Made by a program: the position numbers and the translations under genes
The notes under the pieces: model-generated
Told to the model about the DNA's origin: nothing
The model's database searches: none
The model's input: the letters and a program-made list of their open reading frames with translations, nothing else
Source: Meandrina meandrites
Lineage: Eukaryota; Cnidaria; Anthozoa; Scleractinia; Meandrinidae
Direction: 5' to 3'
DNA: 64,000 bases
Assembly: GCA_963693305.1 (NCBI GenBank)
Contig: OY855905.1
Span: 4,805,201-4,869,200, forward strand
Shown here: piece after piece, positions 11,347-20,340 of the stretch
Numbering within the stretch: position 1 is the first letter of the stretch
Layout of the letters: every line of letters starts with the position of its first letter

Positions 11347-12719
11347 CGCTTATTTTGAATAATATATTCTGGAGCCGAAAATCGTAGTCGCCAAACCGGG
11401 CGAGTGATCGGTAATTTGTACTCGTCCAACAGTTTTGACACTCGCTTGGGCAAGTGGGAGAGTGCTATGTCCAATCCTGATTATACGATTCAAACTATTA
11501 AGCAAAAAATGCAAACCAACTAAAACGAAAGAGGCGATTAATTTTTGCGTTTGAGTGCTGTCTGGTCAGGTGATATCATCGCTTAAAATAAGAATATTTC
11601 CTGTTCAACCATGTCTGATGCAAGTTTTCAATTTAATTAAATTGTCCAAAGAGGAAGCCGAACCCGTTATTGACGATTAAGACCAGAAAACAAAGCAACA
11701 CAACAGAAACTAAAACAGGGGAGCGGACGGCTGTACACAGGCTACATAAGGTTTGGGCACAAAGTTCCTCGCCATTCAGAGTTCTATGTCACGCAAGCTA
11801 AAATCGACTGTACCAGCATATGTTGCAGTGCTAAAATATTGACAAGCTTGTTTGAACAAGCTTTGTAAAGCGCAGGTAAACAGTTGAAAAACAAACTTGA
11901 TTGTTTAGTAAATTGGTGTGTGGTATAATATATCATCAGGTGTCCATCCCCGTTTGCTGCCCATTTGTGTCACGTTTATAGTACAGTAATTACACAACGC
12001 AAAAACAATTTCGTAACAAAACAAACGCTCCCATCACTGATTTGATCCAAACTTACGAGGATAATTCCACTGAATTTTTAAAAAAATGTATGGAGGTACC
12101 GTAAAAGACATTACAATTAGCTGCAATTAGCTAGCCTTCCTTCCGTAAGCTCTTCCACAGTGAAGTCTGCCGTTTTTCGCTTATTTGTCGCCTATCGAGT
12201 TTTGCCTTTATCCATCGTGTCAGATTCTACACGACAAAGCCTTCAACTTATTGTTGTGTGCGGAAAAAAGGATTAGATGTGTTAGCATATGAACCTAAGA
12301 GAAATGGACTTCATAATTAAAGCTCTCAAGCGAAAATCGCTTGGATATACAGCGAATCTAGACCATCAGATTATCACCAAAGCTTTGCTTTCTAAAATGG
12401 CGTGAAGATGAAGTCGACTCACCTTAAAATACCTCGAAAAGCAGCGACTATTTCACCTCTTAGTACTATCGTTCCTCCGACTTCGCGAAACTGAACTGCG
12501 ATATTCGATCTCTTTGAATTGAGCGACAATGATCACTCATATATTCATGCTCGCTTGTCACGCATGGACAAAAACGTGTCATTTCCTGCTTGTGTGCGTG
12601 TAAGGTGTCACGCACGAGTCAGGAAAATTGAGGAATTGGGCCCGAGATAACGTCGCGAAGCGTTATACTTGCAGAAGTGTAGCAGGTCTCGCAAACTTTA
12701 AATTCTACCGGTCCTCTAG

Positions 12720-12727
12720 TGTAGCAG
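12720..12727. repeat. Left copy of TGTAGCAG direct repeat (target-site duplication)
   Basis: TGTAGCAG occurs here and at 28738-28745, at the two edges of the Polinton. With AG/CT termini of the inverted repeats at 12726 and 28738, the unambiguous duplication is GTAGC (12721-12725 and 28739-28743). This matches the 5-6-bp duplications known for Polintons. Confidence 0.8.
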
Positions 12728-12987
12728 TAGGGTAGAATGGAGCATACTGGGACAGAATTTTGAAATCTGCCCGAGGAAAATTCAAATTCTCCCTTAATTC
12801 ATCGACAAACCATACTCGGGATGAAATCCTCGATGAATTATGTATCTTAAAAGTGAATTTTAGGTTTAAAGAAATGTTTTATGAATAATAAGTATGGAGA
12901 AACAGACAGTGAAAGAGTTGAAGGCCATTGCTAAAGAGCGTGGTATCAAAGGTTATTATAAAATGCGTAAAGCGGAGCTGATTGAGG
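12726..12987 (+). repeat. Polinton left terminal inverted repeat, 262 bp
   Basis: The complement of 28477-28738. It starts AGTAGGGTAGAATGG and ends ATTGAGG inside codon 32 of the polymerase, where the copies diverge (GTG here, GCG in the other gene). The repeat holds a 168-base leader with a TTTAAAG box at 12865 and the first 31 codons of the polymerase. I found no mismatch by eye. Confidence 0.93.
12865..12871 (+). promoter_or_regulatory. TTTAAAG core-promoter box of the polymerase gene
   Basis: TTTAAAG lies 29 bases before the ATG at 12894 (AGGTTTAAAGAAATG context). It belongs to a series of like-placed boxes in front of the element's genes and is duplicated by the inverted repeat at 28593-28599 for the zinc-motif gene. 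Confidence 0.65.
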
Positions 12988-15900
12988 TGTTAGAGGAGGA
13001 GAGTGAGATTTTTTACTCGGCGAATGACCAATCTATACCGGAGGTTGATATACCGATTCCTGCACCATCGAGAGTAACGCAGATAAGGAATCTTGCCTCT
13101 AATGTGGCAGCGCCTGTAAAGAGTGCAATAAACAGGTTTACAGGGTGGTTATTAAATTATATCCCTGAACCTATCAAAAGCGCTGTGAATGAAAGAGTTG
13201 AGAATTTGAAGGAGAGAGTAAACAGTATTTTTAGGAGGCAGGAAGAAGTAGGTCAACCTATTGAGGATGTAAATTTACCTGAAGAGGATAATCTCACACC
13301 TAAAGAGTATAAGACGTCTATAAAGGGTTATTTTAAAACGTTCAGAGTTAACGGTACAGGAGGGATGGATGAGAAGACGTTTATGAATAACGTAAAACCG
13401 AGGGTTATAAATCTCATAAAGAGTAAGGGATCTATTAAAGTAAAATTAATTCTCACTGTAAGGTTTACTAAAGAGAATCCTGCCACAGGCAAAATCGACA
13501 TTAATGTATACTCCTTTGCATCTAAAATGGAGATTGTGACAGAGTCAACTGATATCTCTGTTATTTACGATCAGATGACTGATAAAATCTTTGAATTGAT
13601 TCAGAATTTTAATAACAGAGGTTCCGGTTGGCAATTCGACCGAGTAGAACACCTTGACATTAACATTAACCCTTACAATCCTTTGTCTGCTTCTTCTTAT
13701 ATTGAGTTACCTGGTAACTTAGCAGATAAGAAGGCGATCATCAACGTAAAAAATGAGAATGATAATGAGTGTTTCAAGTGGGCAGTAACCTCAGCAGTCT
13801 TTCCTGCTAAAGAACACGGTGAGAGAATCAGCAAACAGATGAAAAAAGATTCAGAAAAGTTTGACTGGACAGGTATCGAGTTTCCTGTATCACTTAAACA
13901 GATAGATAATTTTGAGAATCTTAACAATTACGCAATCAACGTATTCGGTTATGAAAAGGTCGTTTACCCTTTGAGAATAAGCAAAAAGAATGAACAGGTG
14001 ATAAACCTTCTCCTTATCGCAAATGAAGAGACTAATCACTTCTGTTGGATAAAAAACATGTCGAGACTGATATATGGTGATGTTAGTAAACACCATGGTA
14101 AGCGATATTTTTGCTATAGATGTTTAAACTCATTTAGATCAGAGAAATCACTGGAGAAACATAAAGAGTACTGTCAAAATAACGAGGCTGTCAAGATTGA
14201 GATGCCGATGTTTAAAGATGACGAAGGAAAATTCTTAGGACCAGAGTATATCTTTTTTAAGAATCATTATAAAAAGCAGCGAGTTCCCTTCGTTGTTTAT
14301 GCTGATTTTGAATGCTTCACAGAGAAGATTGACACATGTCAACCAGATGATGGTAAAAGCTTTACCAATCAGTACCAAAAGCACAGCCCCTCAGGTTTCA
14401 GTTATCTCATCAAATGCTTTGATGATAACCTCTTCTCTCCCAAACTTGTAAAGTACACAGCTAAATCTCCTGATGATGACATCCCTCAATTATTTATCGA
14501 GTCTTTGGAGAAGGATATCAAGGAGATCTATAACAGGTTTAAAAAACCGAAGAAGATGGTGATGACGCGGGAGGACAGGATGACTTATAAAAAGGCAACT
14601 CACTGTCAAATCTGTGAGGAAGAGATAGATAAAGATGTACATAGAAAGGTTCGCGACCACTGTCATCTAACCGGTAAGTTTAGAGGCGCAGCCCATAGCA
14701 TATGTAATTTAAAATACAGACTACCCAAGTTCTATCCAGTGATCTTTCACAATCTCTCAGGTTACGACAGTCATCTCTTCATTAAAAACCTCGGTAAATC
14801 AGAGGGAAAGATAGACTGCATACCCTGTAATGAGGAGAAGTACATCTCATTCACCAAAGAGATCTTGGTTGATAAATTCATTGATGAAGAGGGAGAAGAG
14901 AGAGAGGTCAAGCGTAAAATAAGATTCATCGACTCTTTCAAATTCATGGCAGCGAGCCTAGATAGTTTGGTAAAGAATCTACCGAAAGACTCTTTTAAAA
15001 ATCTTACAGAATTTTATGAAGGTAATGAGTTAAAACTTCTATTAAGAAAGGGTGTCTTTCCCTACGATTGGTTTGACTCTTTTGACAGACTCTCTTCAAC
15101 ATCACTTCCACCGAAAGAGTCATTCCACTCCATATTAAATGACAGCGGAATCTCAGAAGAGGATTATCAACACGCACAGTATGTGTGGAAAACATTCAAT
15201 ATGAAGACCATGAGAGATTACCATGACCTCTATCTCAAGAGTGATGTTCTTCTTCTATCAGACGTCATTGAAAACTTCAGGGATGTCTGTCTTGATAATT
15301 ACCATCTCGACCCGATGTTCTATTACACAGCGCCCGGACTCGCTTGGGATGCATGTTTAAAAATCACCAAGGCCAAACTGGAGTTATTGCATGATTACGA
15401 CATGTTAATGATGGTTGAGAAAGGAATTCGAGGGGGTGTCTCAATGATTTCGACTAGATATGGAAAGGCAAATAACCCTTACATGAAAGATTACGATCCC
15501 GACCAACCTACCAAGTACATCTCTTATCTCGATGCAAACAATCTCTATGGTTGGGCAATGTGTAAACCTCTACCTACTAAAGGTTTTAAATGGATGGAAA
15601 AAGAGGAGTTGAAGAATTGGAAGAGTATGCCGTGCATACTTGAGGTTGACCTCACCTATCCCGAGAAACTCCATGACCTACATAACGACTATCCGTTAGC
15701 ACCGGAGAGACTCACCGTGAATAAGGTTGAGAAACTGATCCCCAATCTCAATGATAAGACAAAGTACGTCATTCATCATGAAACTCTCAAACTCTATCTA
15801 TCTCTCGGTCTTAAACTAACCAAGATTCACAGAGGTATTAAATTCGAAGAGTCAGCGTGGCTTAAACCGTACATCGATCTTAACACCGATCTCAGAGCGA

Positions 15901-16739
15901 AGGCACAGAACGATTTTGAGAAAGACTTTTTCAAGTTGATGAATAACTCCGTATTCGGTAAGACTATGGAGAACATCAGAAACAGAGTCGACATAAGATT
16001 GGTCACTCGAGTATCTCAGGCGAAGAAGTTGACGTGTAAACCTAATTATCAACATCACACAATCTTCTCTAAGAAACTTGCGGCCGTTCATATGAAGAAG
16101 GTCAGTTTAAAGTTTAATAAACCCGTCTACCTAGGTATGTCTATCCTCGACTTGAGTAAGACCTTGATGTATGATTTTCATTATAATTACATCAAACCCA
16201 AGTACGGAGAGAATGCTAAACTCCTATTCACAGACACGGATAGCCTCGCCTACGAAATAGAGACGAAAGATTTTTATAGAGACATCTCTTCCGATGTGAA
16301 AGAGAAGTTCGATACGAGTAATTACCCGAAAGATCACCCAAGCGGTATTCTCACCGGTGTAAACAAGAAGGTCATCGGCATGTTTAAAGACGAGGCCTCA
16401 GGGAAGCAGATCGCTGAGTTTGTCGGTTTGAGAGCTAAACTCTACTCATACAGAGTAGAAGAAGAGTACGAGGAGAAAAAGTGTAAGGGAGTGAAGAAGG
16501 CGGTGATAAAGAAGACCATAAGTTTTAACGATTATAAGAACTGTCTATTCGATAATAAACCCGCTATGAGAAAGATGAATGTGATAAGAAGTCATCTACA
16601 CACCATGTACACCGAGACGGTTAACAAGATCGCTCTCTCTCCGTTTGATGATAAGAGGATCATACGGAAGGATAAAATTCACACCCTAGCTTACGGTCAT
16701 TATAAGGGAGGTAATTCAGTACCCAACGGCACAACTTGA
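12894..16739 (+). CDS. polB: Polinton DNA polymerase B (protein-primed type) with extra N-terminal domains
   Basis: 1281 residues; replicates the element. Residues 1-31 form a SAP/Rho-N-like helix-turn-helix shared with the gene at 28570. Around 290-382 an OTU-like pattern appears: D290-N-E-C293-F, then H382 in NHFCW. A C2H2 finger follows (about 406-426). Exonuclease motif I is DFE (D471, E473); motif II includes D625 in LSGYDSHLF. Between them lies an endonuclease-VII-like HNH segment: Cys at 571 and 574, DHCH at 588-591, SICN ending near 605. Polymerase motif A is YLDANNLYG (D880), motif B NNSVFGK (N1018) and motif C DTDS (D1114/D1116). All catalytic residues are present, so it should be active. 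Its 3' end overlaps the convergent integrase gene by 40 bases. Start chosen at the first ATG after the TTTAAAG box. Confidence 0.95.
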   Translation: MEKQTVKELKAIAKERGIKGYYKMRKAELIEVLEEESEIFYSANDQSIPEVDIPIPAPSRVTQIRNLASNVAAPVKSAINRFTGWLLNYIPEPIKSAVNERVENLKERVNSIFRRQEEVGQPIEDVNLPEEDNLTPKEYKTSIKGYFKTFRVNGTGGMDEKTFMNNVKPRVINLIKSKGSIKVKLILTVRFTKENPATGKIDINVYSFASKMEIVTESTDISVIYDQMTDKIFELIQNFNNRGSGWQFDRVEHLDININPYNPLSASSYIELPGNLADKKAIINVKNENDNECFKWAVTSAVFPAKEHGERISKQMKKDSEKFDWTGIEFPVSLKQIDNFENLNNYAINVFGYEKVVYPLRISKKNEQVINLLLIANEETNHFCWIKNMSRLIYGDVSKHHGKRYFCYRCLNSFRSEKSLEKHKEYCQNNEAVKIEMPMFKDDEGKFLGPEYIFFKNHYKKQRVPFVVYADFECFTEKIDTCQPDDGKSFTNQYQKHSPSGFSYLIKCFDDNLFSPKLVKYTAKSPDDDIPQLFIESLEKDIKEIYNRFKKPKKMVMTREDRMTYKKATHCQICEEEIDKDVHRKVRDHCHLTGKFRGAAHSICNLKYRLPKFYPVIFHNLSGYDSHLFIKNLGKSEGKIDCIPCNEEKYISFTKEILVDKFIDEEGEEREVKRKIRFIDSFKFMAASLDSLVKNLPKDSFKNLTEFYEGNELKLLLRKGVFPYDWFDSFDRLSSTSLPPKESFHSILNDSGISEEDYQHAQYVWKTFNMKTMRDYHDLYLKSDVLLLSDVIENFRDVCLDNYHLDPMFYYTAPGLAWDACLKITKAKLELLHDYDMLMMVEKGIRGGVSMISTRYGKANNPYMKDYDPDQPTKYISYLDANNLYGWAMCKPLPTKGFKWMEKEELKNWKSMPCILEVDLTYPEKLHDLHNDYPLAPERLTVNKVEKLIPNLNDKTKYVIHHETLKLYLSLGLKLTKIHRGIKFEESAWLKPYIDLNTDLRAKAQNDFEKDFFKLMNNSVFGKTMENIRNRVDIRLVTRVSQAKKLTCKPNYQHHTIFSKKLAAVHMKKVSLKFNKPVYLGMSILDLSKTLMYDFHYNYIKPKYGENAKLLFTDTDSLAYEIETKDFYRDISSDVKEKFDTSNYPKDHPSGILTGVNKKVIGMFKDEASGKQIAEFVGLRAKLYSYRVEEEYEEKKCKGVKKAVIKKTISFNDYKNCLFDNKPAMRKMNVIRSHLHTMYTETVNKIALSPFDDKRIIRKDKIHTLAYGHYKGGNSVPNGTT

Positions 16740-17683
16740 AGCTCTTCTCTTACAAACGATCTCTTAGGTCCGTCGAGAAGATAATATAAAACAGGCTGAT
16801 CGGGAGAGATCACCACACGATTTATATTATAGACCGTAATACTCCAGATCGGATCAGTAGCTCTCCTTCTCTCTCCTCCCTCATCCTCGCCGGGAGAGAG
16901 AAGATACCTTACCTGAACACCCGAGGGTAATCTCTTCTCTTTTAATCCGACAGGTCTTTTATAATTTACAGGATCAATCTCTACCTCTTTTAAACCGAGG
17001 GATTTATCGGGTTCTTTGCCTGTGATTCTGATCACCTGAGAGTTTAACGCTTTCATGACGGCGGGCAATCTCTTCACCCATACTCTCGATCTCCCTTCAC
17101 TCACCATCTCCTGGGCGTACTGATGGCTGAATAATCTCTCTCCCAAAGTTCTGTTCGCTCTCTCAACGAAGGCCTGAGCTCGATGGTTACCCGCTTCGCT
17201 TCTCTGTATCTTCACATTATGTCTCTCCATCAACTTTGTAACATATCCCATAAACTCTTTACCGGGATCGACCATTATTCTCTTTGGCCATTTAAGCTCT
17301 CTTTTATAGATCTTCTCAAAGGCCTTCGATACCTCTTGACTCTCTTTCGATGTTAACGCCTCAGAATCTTTATATCTCGTTGCAACATCGATCACAACCA
17401 AAGCGTATCTATAAGTCTTTCTTCCCACCCTATCGTGAGGAAGAAAGAGAAGATCCGCTTGGTGAATCTCATTCGGTCTACTAACACTCCAATGAGGTCT
17501 CGGTAAATACTTCGGTGGAGGAAGATAGATCTGCCAAAGTGCCTGTCTCTCTAACCAATCTCTCGCCTCTTTTTCAACAACATTTGCCGCGGAAGCCAAC
17601 TTCGATACTGCGGAGTACCCTTTCCAATAACCCTCCGGACTGTAGTATATTTTTCTCATAACGTTATTTTTAACATTACTCAT
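16700..17683 (-). CDS. int: Polinton integrase (retroviral-type, DDE)
   Basis: 327 residues with an rve catalytic core: D77 (HQADLLFLP), D139 (IMVDPGKEF) and E174 (AFVERANRTLGERL), spaced D-x34-E. The Asn/His-rich NHRAQAFVERANRT block is typical of Polinton integrases. The N-terminus lacks a clear HHCC zinc site but is rich in YxxxGYW-type residues. The C-terminus (about 230-320) has an SH3/chromo-like beta pattern ending VREELQVVP. It would insert the element and produce the flanking duplication. Transcribed opposite to its neighbours: tail-to-tail overlap with the polymerase gene, and head-to-head with the capsid gene across only 27 bases. The TTTAAAAG box on the - strand (17710-17703) sits 27 bases before its ATG. 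Confidence 0.93.
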   Translation of the reverse strand: MSNVKNNVMRKIYYSPEGYWKGYSAVSKLASAANVVEKEARDWLERQALWQIYLPPPKYLPRPHWSVSRPNEIHQADLLFLPHDRVGRKTYRYALVVIDVATRYKDSEALTSKESQEVSKAFEKIYKRELKWPKRIMVDPGKEFMGYVTKLMERHNVKIQRSEAGNHRAQAFVERANRTLGERLFSHQYAQEMVSEGRSRVWVKRLPAVMKALNSQVIRITGKEPDKSLGLKEVEIDPVNYKRPVGLKEKRLPSGVQVRYLLSPGEDEGGERRRATDPIWSITVYNINRVVISPDQPVLYYLLDGPKRSFVREELQVVPLGTELPPL

Positions 17684-17711
17684 TTAAAAATAACATCTCT
17701 CTCTTTTAAAA
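17683..17711. promoter_or_regulatory. Compact bidirectional promoter between integrase and capsid genes
   Basis: The two ATGs are separated by 27 bases. On the + strand TTTAAAAA (17683-17690) lies 28 bases before the capsid ATG. On the - strand TTTTAAAAG (17711-17703) lies 27 bases before the integrase ATG. Each box touches the other gene's start codon, so the two core promoters overlap completely. A CTCTCTCT tract lies between them. Confidence 0.65.
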
Positions 17712-18955
17712 TGTCGACGTACTCTATACCTGAGAAGATAAAACCGAACCGAGTACCGAGAGAACCGCTCGGTCTTAAGGCAGAGTCATCTCTCAACAGA
17801 ATAACATTCGATCGTTCATCTCATAATCCCGGAGAGGTCATCCGAGTGGTCATACCTAAATTGGCAGATGATGTGGTGATTGTTCCGGGAAGTATTAAAC
17901 TAATATTCGATCTGTTAGTCAGCGGTCATGCCAACAACACCGTCGTAAATAATATCGGCCGAAACCTTGTTAAAAAACTCAAGGTTCTTTTCGGAGGTGA
18001 GACACTACAGGATACAGAGAGATATGATCTCTTTCAAACCTACCATGACCTCTTTCTTGAGACTGAGGACAGAGAGGATAGACTAAGACAGGGAATCTCA
18101 TCAGTGAATATGAGAAAACTCAGAACTGAAGCTGGGGATAAGGTTGAATCTGACGCAAAGGAGGTTGCCCTCTCCAAAGTTCATGGCAAAAGGTATGAAA
18201 TTCCTCTCGACCATCCTGTTATCTGTGATAACGGGTCACTGTATCCGAGGGCGCTTACTCATGATCTGACCTTTGAGATCACTCTGCCGAAAGTGAATGA
18301 CATTGTAAATCATGATAAAGCGGAAGAGAAGAAGACACCTCCGAATTATAAACTTGAAAACATTGAGTTAGAGTACCACTGCATCAAAAGTGAAGACCTA
18401 GCTCTTGAGGCGATGGCAATTTATCAAACGGGTAAAGGATTTTACTATGAGAACGTTCATCATCTCAAAAATTTTACCATCTCAAAACTGAATGACAGTA
18501 TAATTAACGAGAAAGTCGATACATCAAGGAGGTCGATGACGGGTATACTCTTACTTTTTGAAGAGAGTTATGACACTAAACGAGACTCTGAGAAGTTTGT
18601 CAATCCCGACATCAGATCGGTAAGCATCAATATCAACGGTATGCCGAATCAACTCTACTCAAAGGGAATGATTCATTCTGACTTCTGGGAATCGGTTAAG
18701 AGACGAATGGGAGGATCGGGATCAGTAAAAGAGAAGGATTTTTACGCAGGTGATAAGTTCGGTCTTTGGATTGATTTGAGAACCTTTTTTGATAACAGTA
18801 TTCATGGAGGAGGTCTGCGCAACACAAAAGACGGTGTGAAATTAGAGATAAAGAGAAAGACCGGAGGATCGGGAAACATCACCTGTCATATGTTCTTGGT
18901 AGCTGACGCGGTGATGGAGATCATGAGCAAAGATTTAAAGTCAATCGTATACTGA
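17711..18955 (+). CDS. Probable double-jelly-roll major capsid protein
   Basis: 414 residues, beta-rich. The N-terminal half has the pattern of viral double-jelly-roll capsids: a strand-rich segment (PGEVIRVVIP, GSIKLIFDL), then VNNIGRNLVKKLKVLFGGE and RYDLFQTYHDLFLE. A second domain follows, with LYPRALTHDLTFEITLP, IELEYHCI, RSMTGILLLFEE, NPDIRSVSININGMPNQ and KFGLWIDLRTFFD. The closing segment (CHMFLVADAVMEI) is conserved in cnidarian Polinton proteins as I recall them. Location next to the packaging ATPase supports a capsid role, as in other Polintons. No fold prediction was run; the alternative is another structural protein. The gene ends with TGA at 18953 and is followed by an AT-rich gap with a 7-bp hairpin (18982-18998). 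Confidence 0.7.
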   Translation: MSTYSIPEKIKPNRVPREPLGLKAESSLNRITFDRSSHNPGEVIRVVIPKLADDVVIVPGSIKLIFDLLVSGHANNTVVNNIGRNLVKKLKVLFGGETLQDTERYDLFQTYHDLFLETEDREDRLRQGISSVNMRKLRTEAGDKVESDAKEVALSKVHGKRYEIPLDHPVICDNGSLYPRALTHDLTFEITLPKVNDIVNHDKAEEKKTPPNYKLENIELEYHCIKSEDLALEAMAIYQTGKGFYYENVHHLKNFTISKLNDSIINEKVDTSRRSMTGILLLFEESYDTKRDSEKFVNPDIRSVSININGMPNQLYSKGMIHSDFWESVKRRMGGSGSVKEKDFYAGDKFGLWIDLRTFFDNSIHGGGLRNTKDGVKLEIKRKTGGSGNITCHMFLVADAVMEIMSKDLKSIVY

Positions 18956-19062
18956 GGGCCCTCGCATTTACAGATAGTGATAATGAACTTTGTTCATTGT
19001 AAAAATATATTTTTACTAAACTAAAAATATATTTGTATAAAAGACTGAAAAGATAATGATAA
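18956..19062. promoter_or_regulatory. AT-rich intergenic with small hairpin and TATAAAAG box
   Basis: AATGAAC-TTT-GTTCATT (18982-18998) forms a 7-bp hairpin that could end or stabilise the capsid transcript. Two copies of AAAAATATATTT follow. TATAAAAG (19036-19043) lies 27 bases before the ATPase ATG. Confidence 0.5.
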
Positions 19063-19683
19063 ATGAAAGAGTTACGAGACAAAATTCCCTTTCACATGAT
19101 AATCACAGGACCGACAAACTGCGGAAAAACAAAGTACCTAATAGAACAACTTCGAGGTCCCTTTCGAAAGGTCTTTGAGTACATTGTTCTTATCTGCCCG
19201 ACCTACGCCAAGAACAGGACCTATCATGGTTTTGCCCAGAATGACAAACGCTTCTATGTCCTCTCTCCGGATGCATCAAATTCTGAAGAGATCGATTCCC
19301 TTCTTACAGACGTATCACTTATCTTCTCCGGAACAAACACCCTGTTAATTCTCGACGACTGCGCCGTCTCCAAAGACCTTAAGCAACGCTCGAATAAATT
19401 CATCGACCTCGCTTTCTCCGGGAGACACGATGGATTGAGTGTATGGGTGTTGACACAGCAGTTGACCTCGATCGCGAAACCCTTTCGAGAGAACGTCGCC
19501 TGCGTGGTAACTTTTCACAATCCCTCTCAGGTCGGTATGAAGACCCTGTTCGAAGATTACGGGGGAGATTTAGACACGGAGACGAAGAGACTATTTAACA
19601 GAGTGTTAAAAACAGAGAGATACGCTCGACTATGTCTCTGCCTCAGATATCCTTTTGAGTGTTATCTTGAGATACCTTCATAG
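19063..19683 (+). CDS. Genome-packaging ATPase (A32/FtsK-HerA-like)
   Basis: 206 residues. Walker A is GPTNCGKT (16-23); Walker B is LLILDDC (94-100); a sensor-like VLTQQ follows (129-133), then an Arg-rich C-terminal half. This order and the short length match the A32-like packaging ATPases of Polintons, adintoviruses and large DNA viruses. It would drive DNA into preformed capsids. Placed directly after the probable capsid gene, as expected for a morphogenesis block. Confidence 0.9.
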   Translation: MKELRDKIPFHMIITGPTNCGKTKYLIEQLRGPFRKVFEYIVLICPTYAKNRTYHGFAQNDKRFYVLSPDASNSEEIDSLLTDVSLIFSGTNTLLILDDCAVSKDLKQRSNKFIDLAFSGRHDGLSVWVLTQQLTSIAKPFRENVACVVTFHNPSQVGMKTLFEDYGGDLDTETKRLFNRVLKTERYARLCLCLRYPFECYLEIPS

Positions 19684-19725
19684 AATTTCGTAAGAACCGA
19701 TTTAAAAGAAGTGTGAGATTAAGAA

Positions 19726-19764
19726 TTTAAAGGTATCATAAATCATATTAACCTTCGGTATGGC
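19726..19764 (+). promoter_or_regulatory. Upstream box plus shared leader of the 166-residue gene
   Basis: TTTAAAGG (19726-19733) is followed by ATTAACCTTCGGTATGGC (19747-19764), which includes the ATG at 19760. The same leader, including the G after ATG, recurs before the 136-residue gene (23873-23890). Confidence 0.6.
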
Positions 19765-20260
19765 GAACGTTGAAGATTATATTGAAGAGATACAGCCTGA
19801 GAAAATAGAAGAGCAGCCTGATAATGATGATCTGGAGAATCATAGAGAATCACTCGCGATACTCGCATCTCTCGGATCGACAGAGGAGTATCTAGGTAAA
19901 GCGATGAGTCTGGGAGATATTAAGAGACTAACACCAAAACAGGTAGAGAAGTACTTCAATCGATACAAGACCGTAATGGGAAAGAGAGTATCGAACGGAT
20001 TGGTGGAGTCAGCCATCTCTGCGGCATCCGTTCTTATCTCCTATGTTATTCCCGTGGATGATGTGGAGTCACTGAATGAAGACTTGAAGAACGATGATCT
20101 TGTTAAACGTGAACTGTCGAACTTCGCAGGTCTCTTGGTACTGAAGGGAGGAAGATTGGTAGCGTTAGCTAGCGGACTCTTTAAGGTCGCTAAGCACGTA
20201 AAGTTAAGACCGAGTGAGGAGAATTCTAAGGAGAATGAGGAGGTTTCTAATGACTCTTAA
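19760..20260 (+). CDS. Polinton protein of unknown function, 166 residues
   Basis: Not recognised. The N-terminus is acidic (EEIQPEKIEEQPDNDDLE), followed by a helical region (SLGDIKRLTPKQVEKYFNRY). Two moderately hydrophobic stretches follow (SAISAASVLISYVIPV, about 97-112; FAGLLVLKGGRLVALASGLF, about 132-151). The tail is charged and Ser/Glu/Asn-rich. It lies between the packaging ATPase and the nuclease, so a virion or packaging role is possible but not shown. It shares its leader sequence with the 136-residue membrane-protein gene. No Cys/His protease motif is visible. Confidence 0.8.
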   Translation: MANVEDYIEEIQPEKIEEQPDNDDLENHRESLAILASLGSTEEYLGKAMSLGDIKRLTPKQVEKYFNRYKTVMGKRVSNGLVESAISAASVLISYVIPVDDVESLNEDLKNDDLVKRELSNFAGLLVLKGGRLVALASGLFKVAKHVKLRPSEENSKENEEVSNDS

Positions 20261-20284
20261 GAGTAATTGAATAAGACTGTTAAT

Positions 20285-20321
20285 ATTGTTTAAATCAACT
20301 GACTAGGTTGATTTAAACAAT
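20285..20321. promoter_or_regulatory. Perfect 15-bp stem hairpin between two co-oriented genes
   Basis: ATTGTTTAAATCAAC (20285-20299), a 7-base loop (TGACTAG), and the exact complement (20307-20321). The right arm holds TTTAAA at 20312, placed 29 bases before the nuclease ATG, so promoter and hairpin coincide. Could also end the upstream transcript. Confidence 0.8.
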
Positions 20322-20340
20322 AACTATACAACAACTAAAG

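Larger units (their letters stand above)
9596..12719. other. Non-coding region with scattered repeats
   Basis: Holds the 5' flank of the DUF1399 gene, an (ATT/ATC)-rich low-complexity tract around 10063-10125, a short MITE at 10269-10338, a decayed repeat with repeated CTCGCC/GGCGAG words (about 10555-11465), a poly-C tract at 11048-11060 and two adjacent palindromes at 11254-11346. No supported gene; the frame at 10667-10867 has no family signature. Confidence 0.5.

Noticed and set aside
12661..12700. Extra GTGTAGCAG near 12677 as a possible second insertion edge
   Set aside because: No inverted repeat begins there; the true boundary at 12726 is set by the match with the right terminus.
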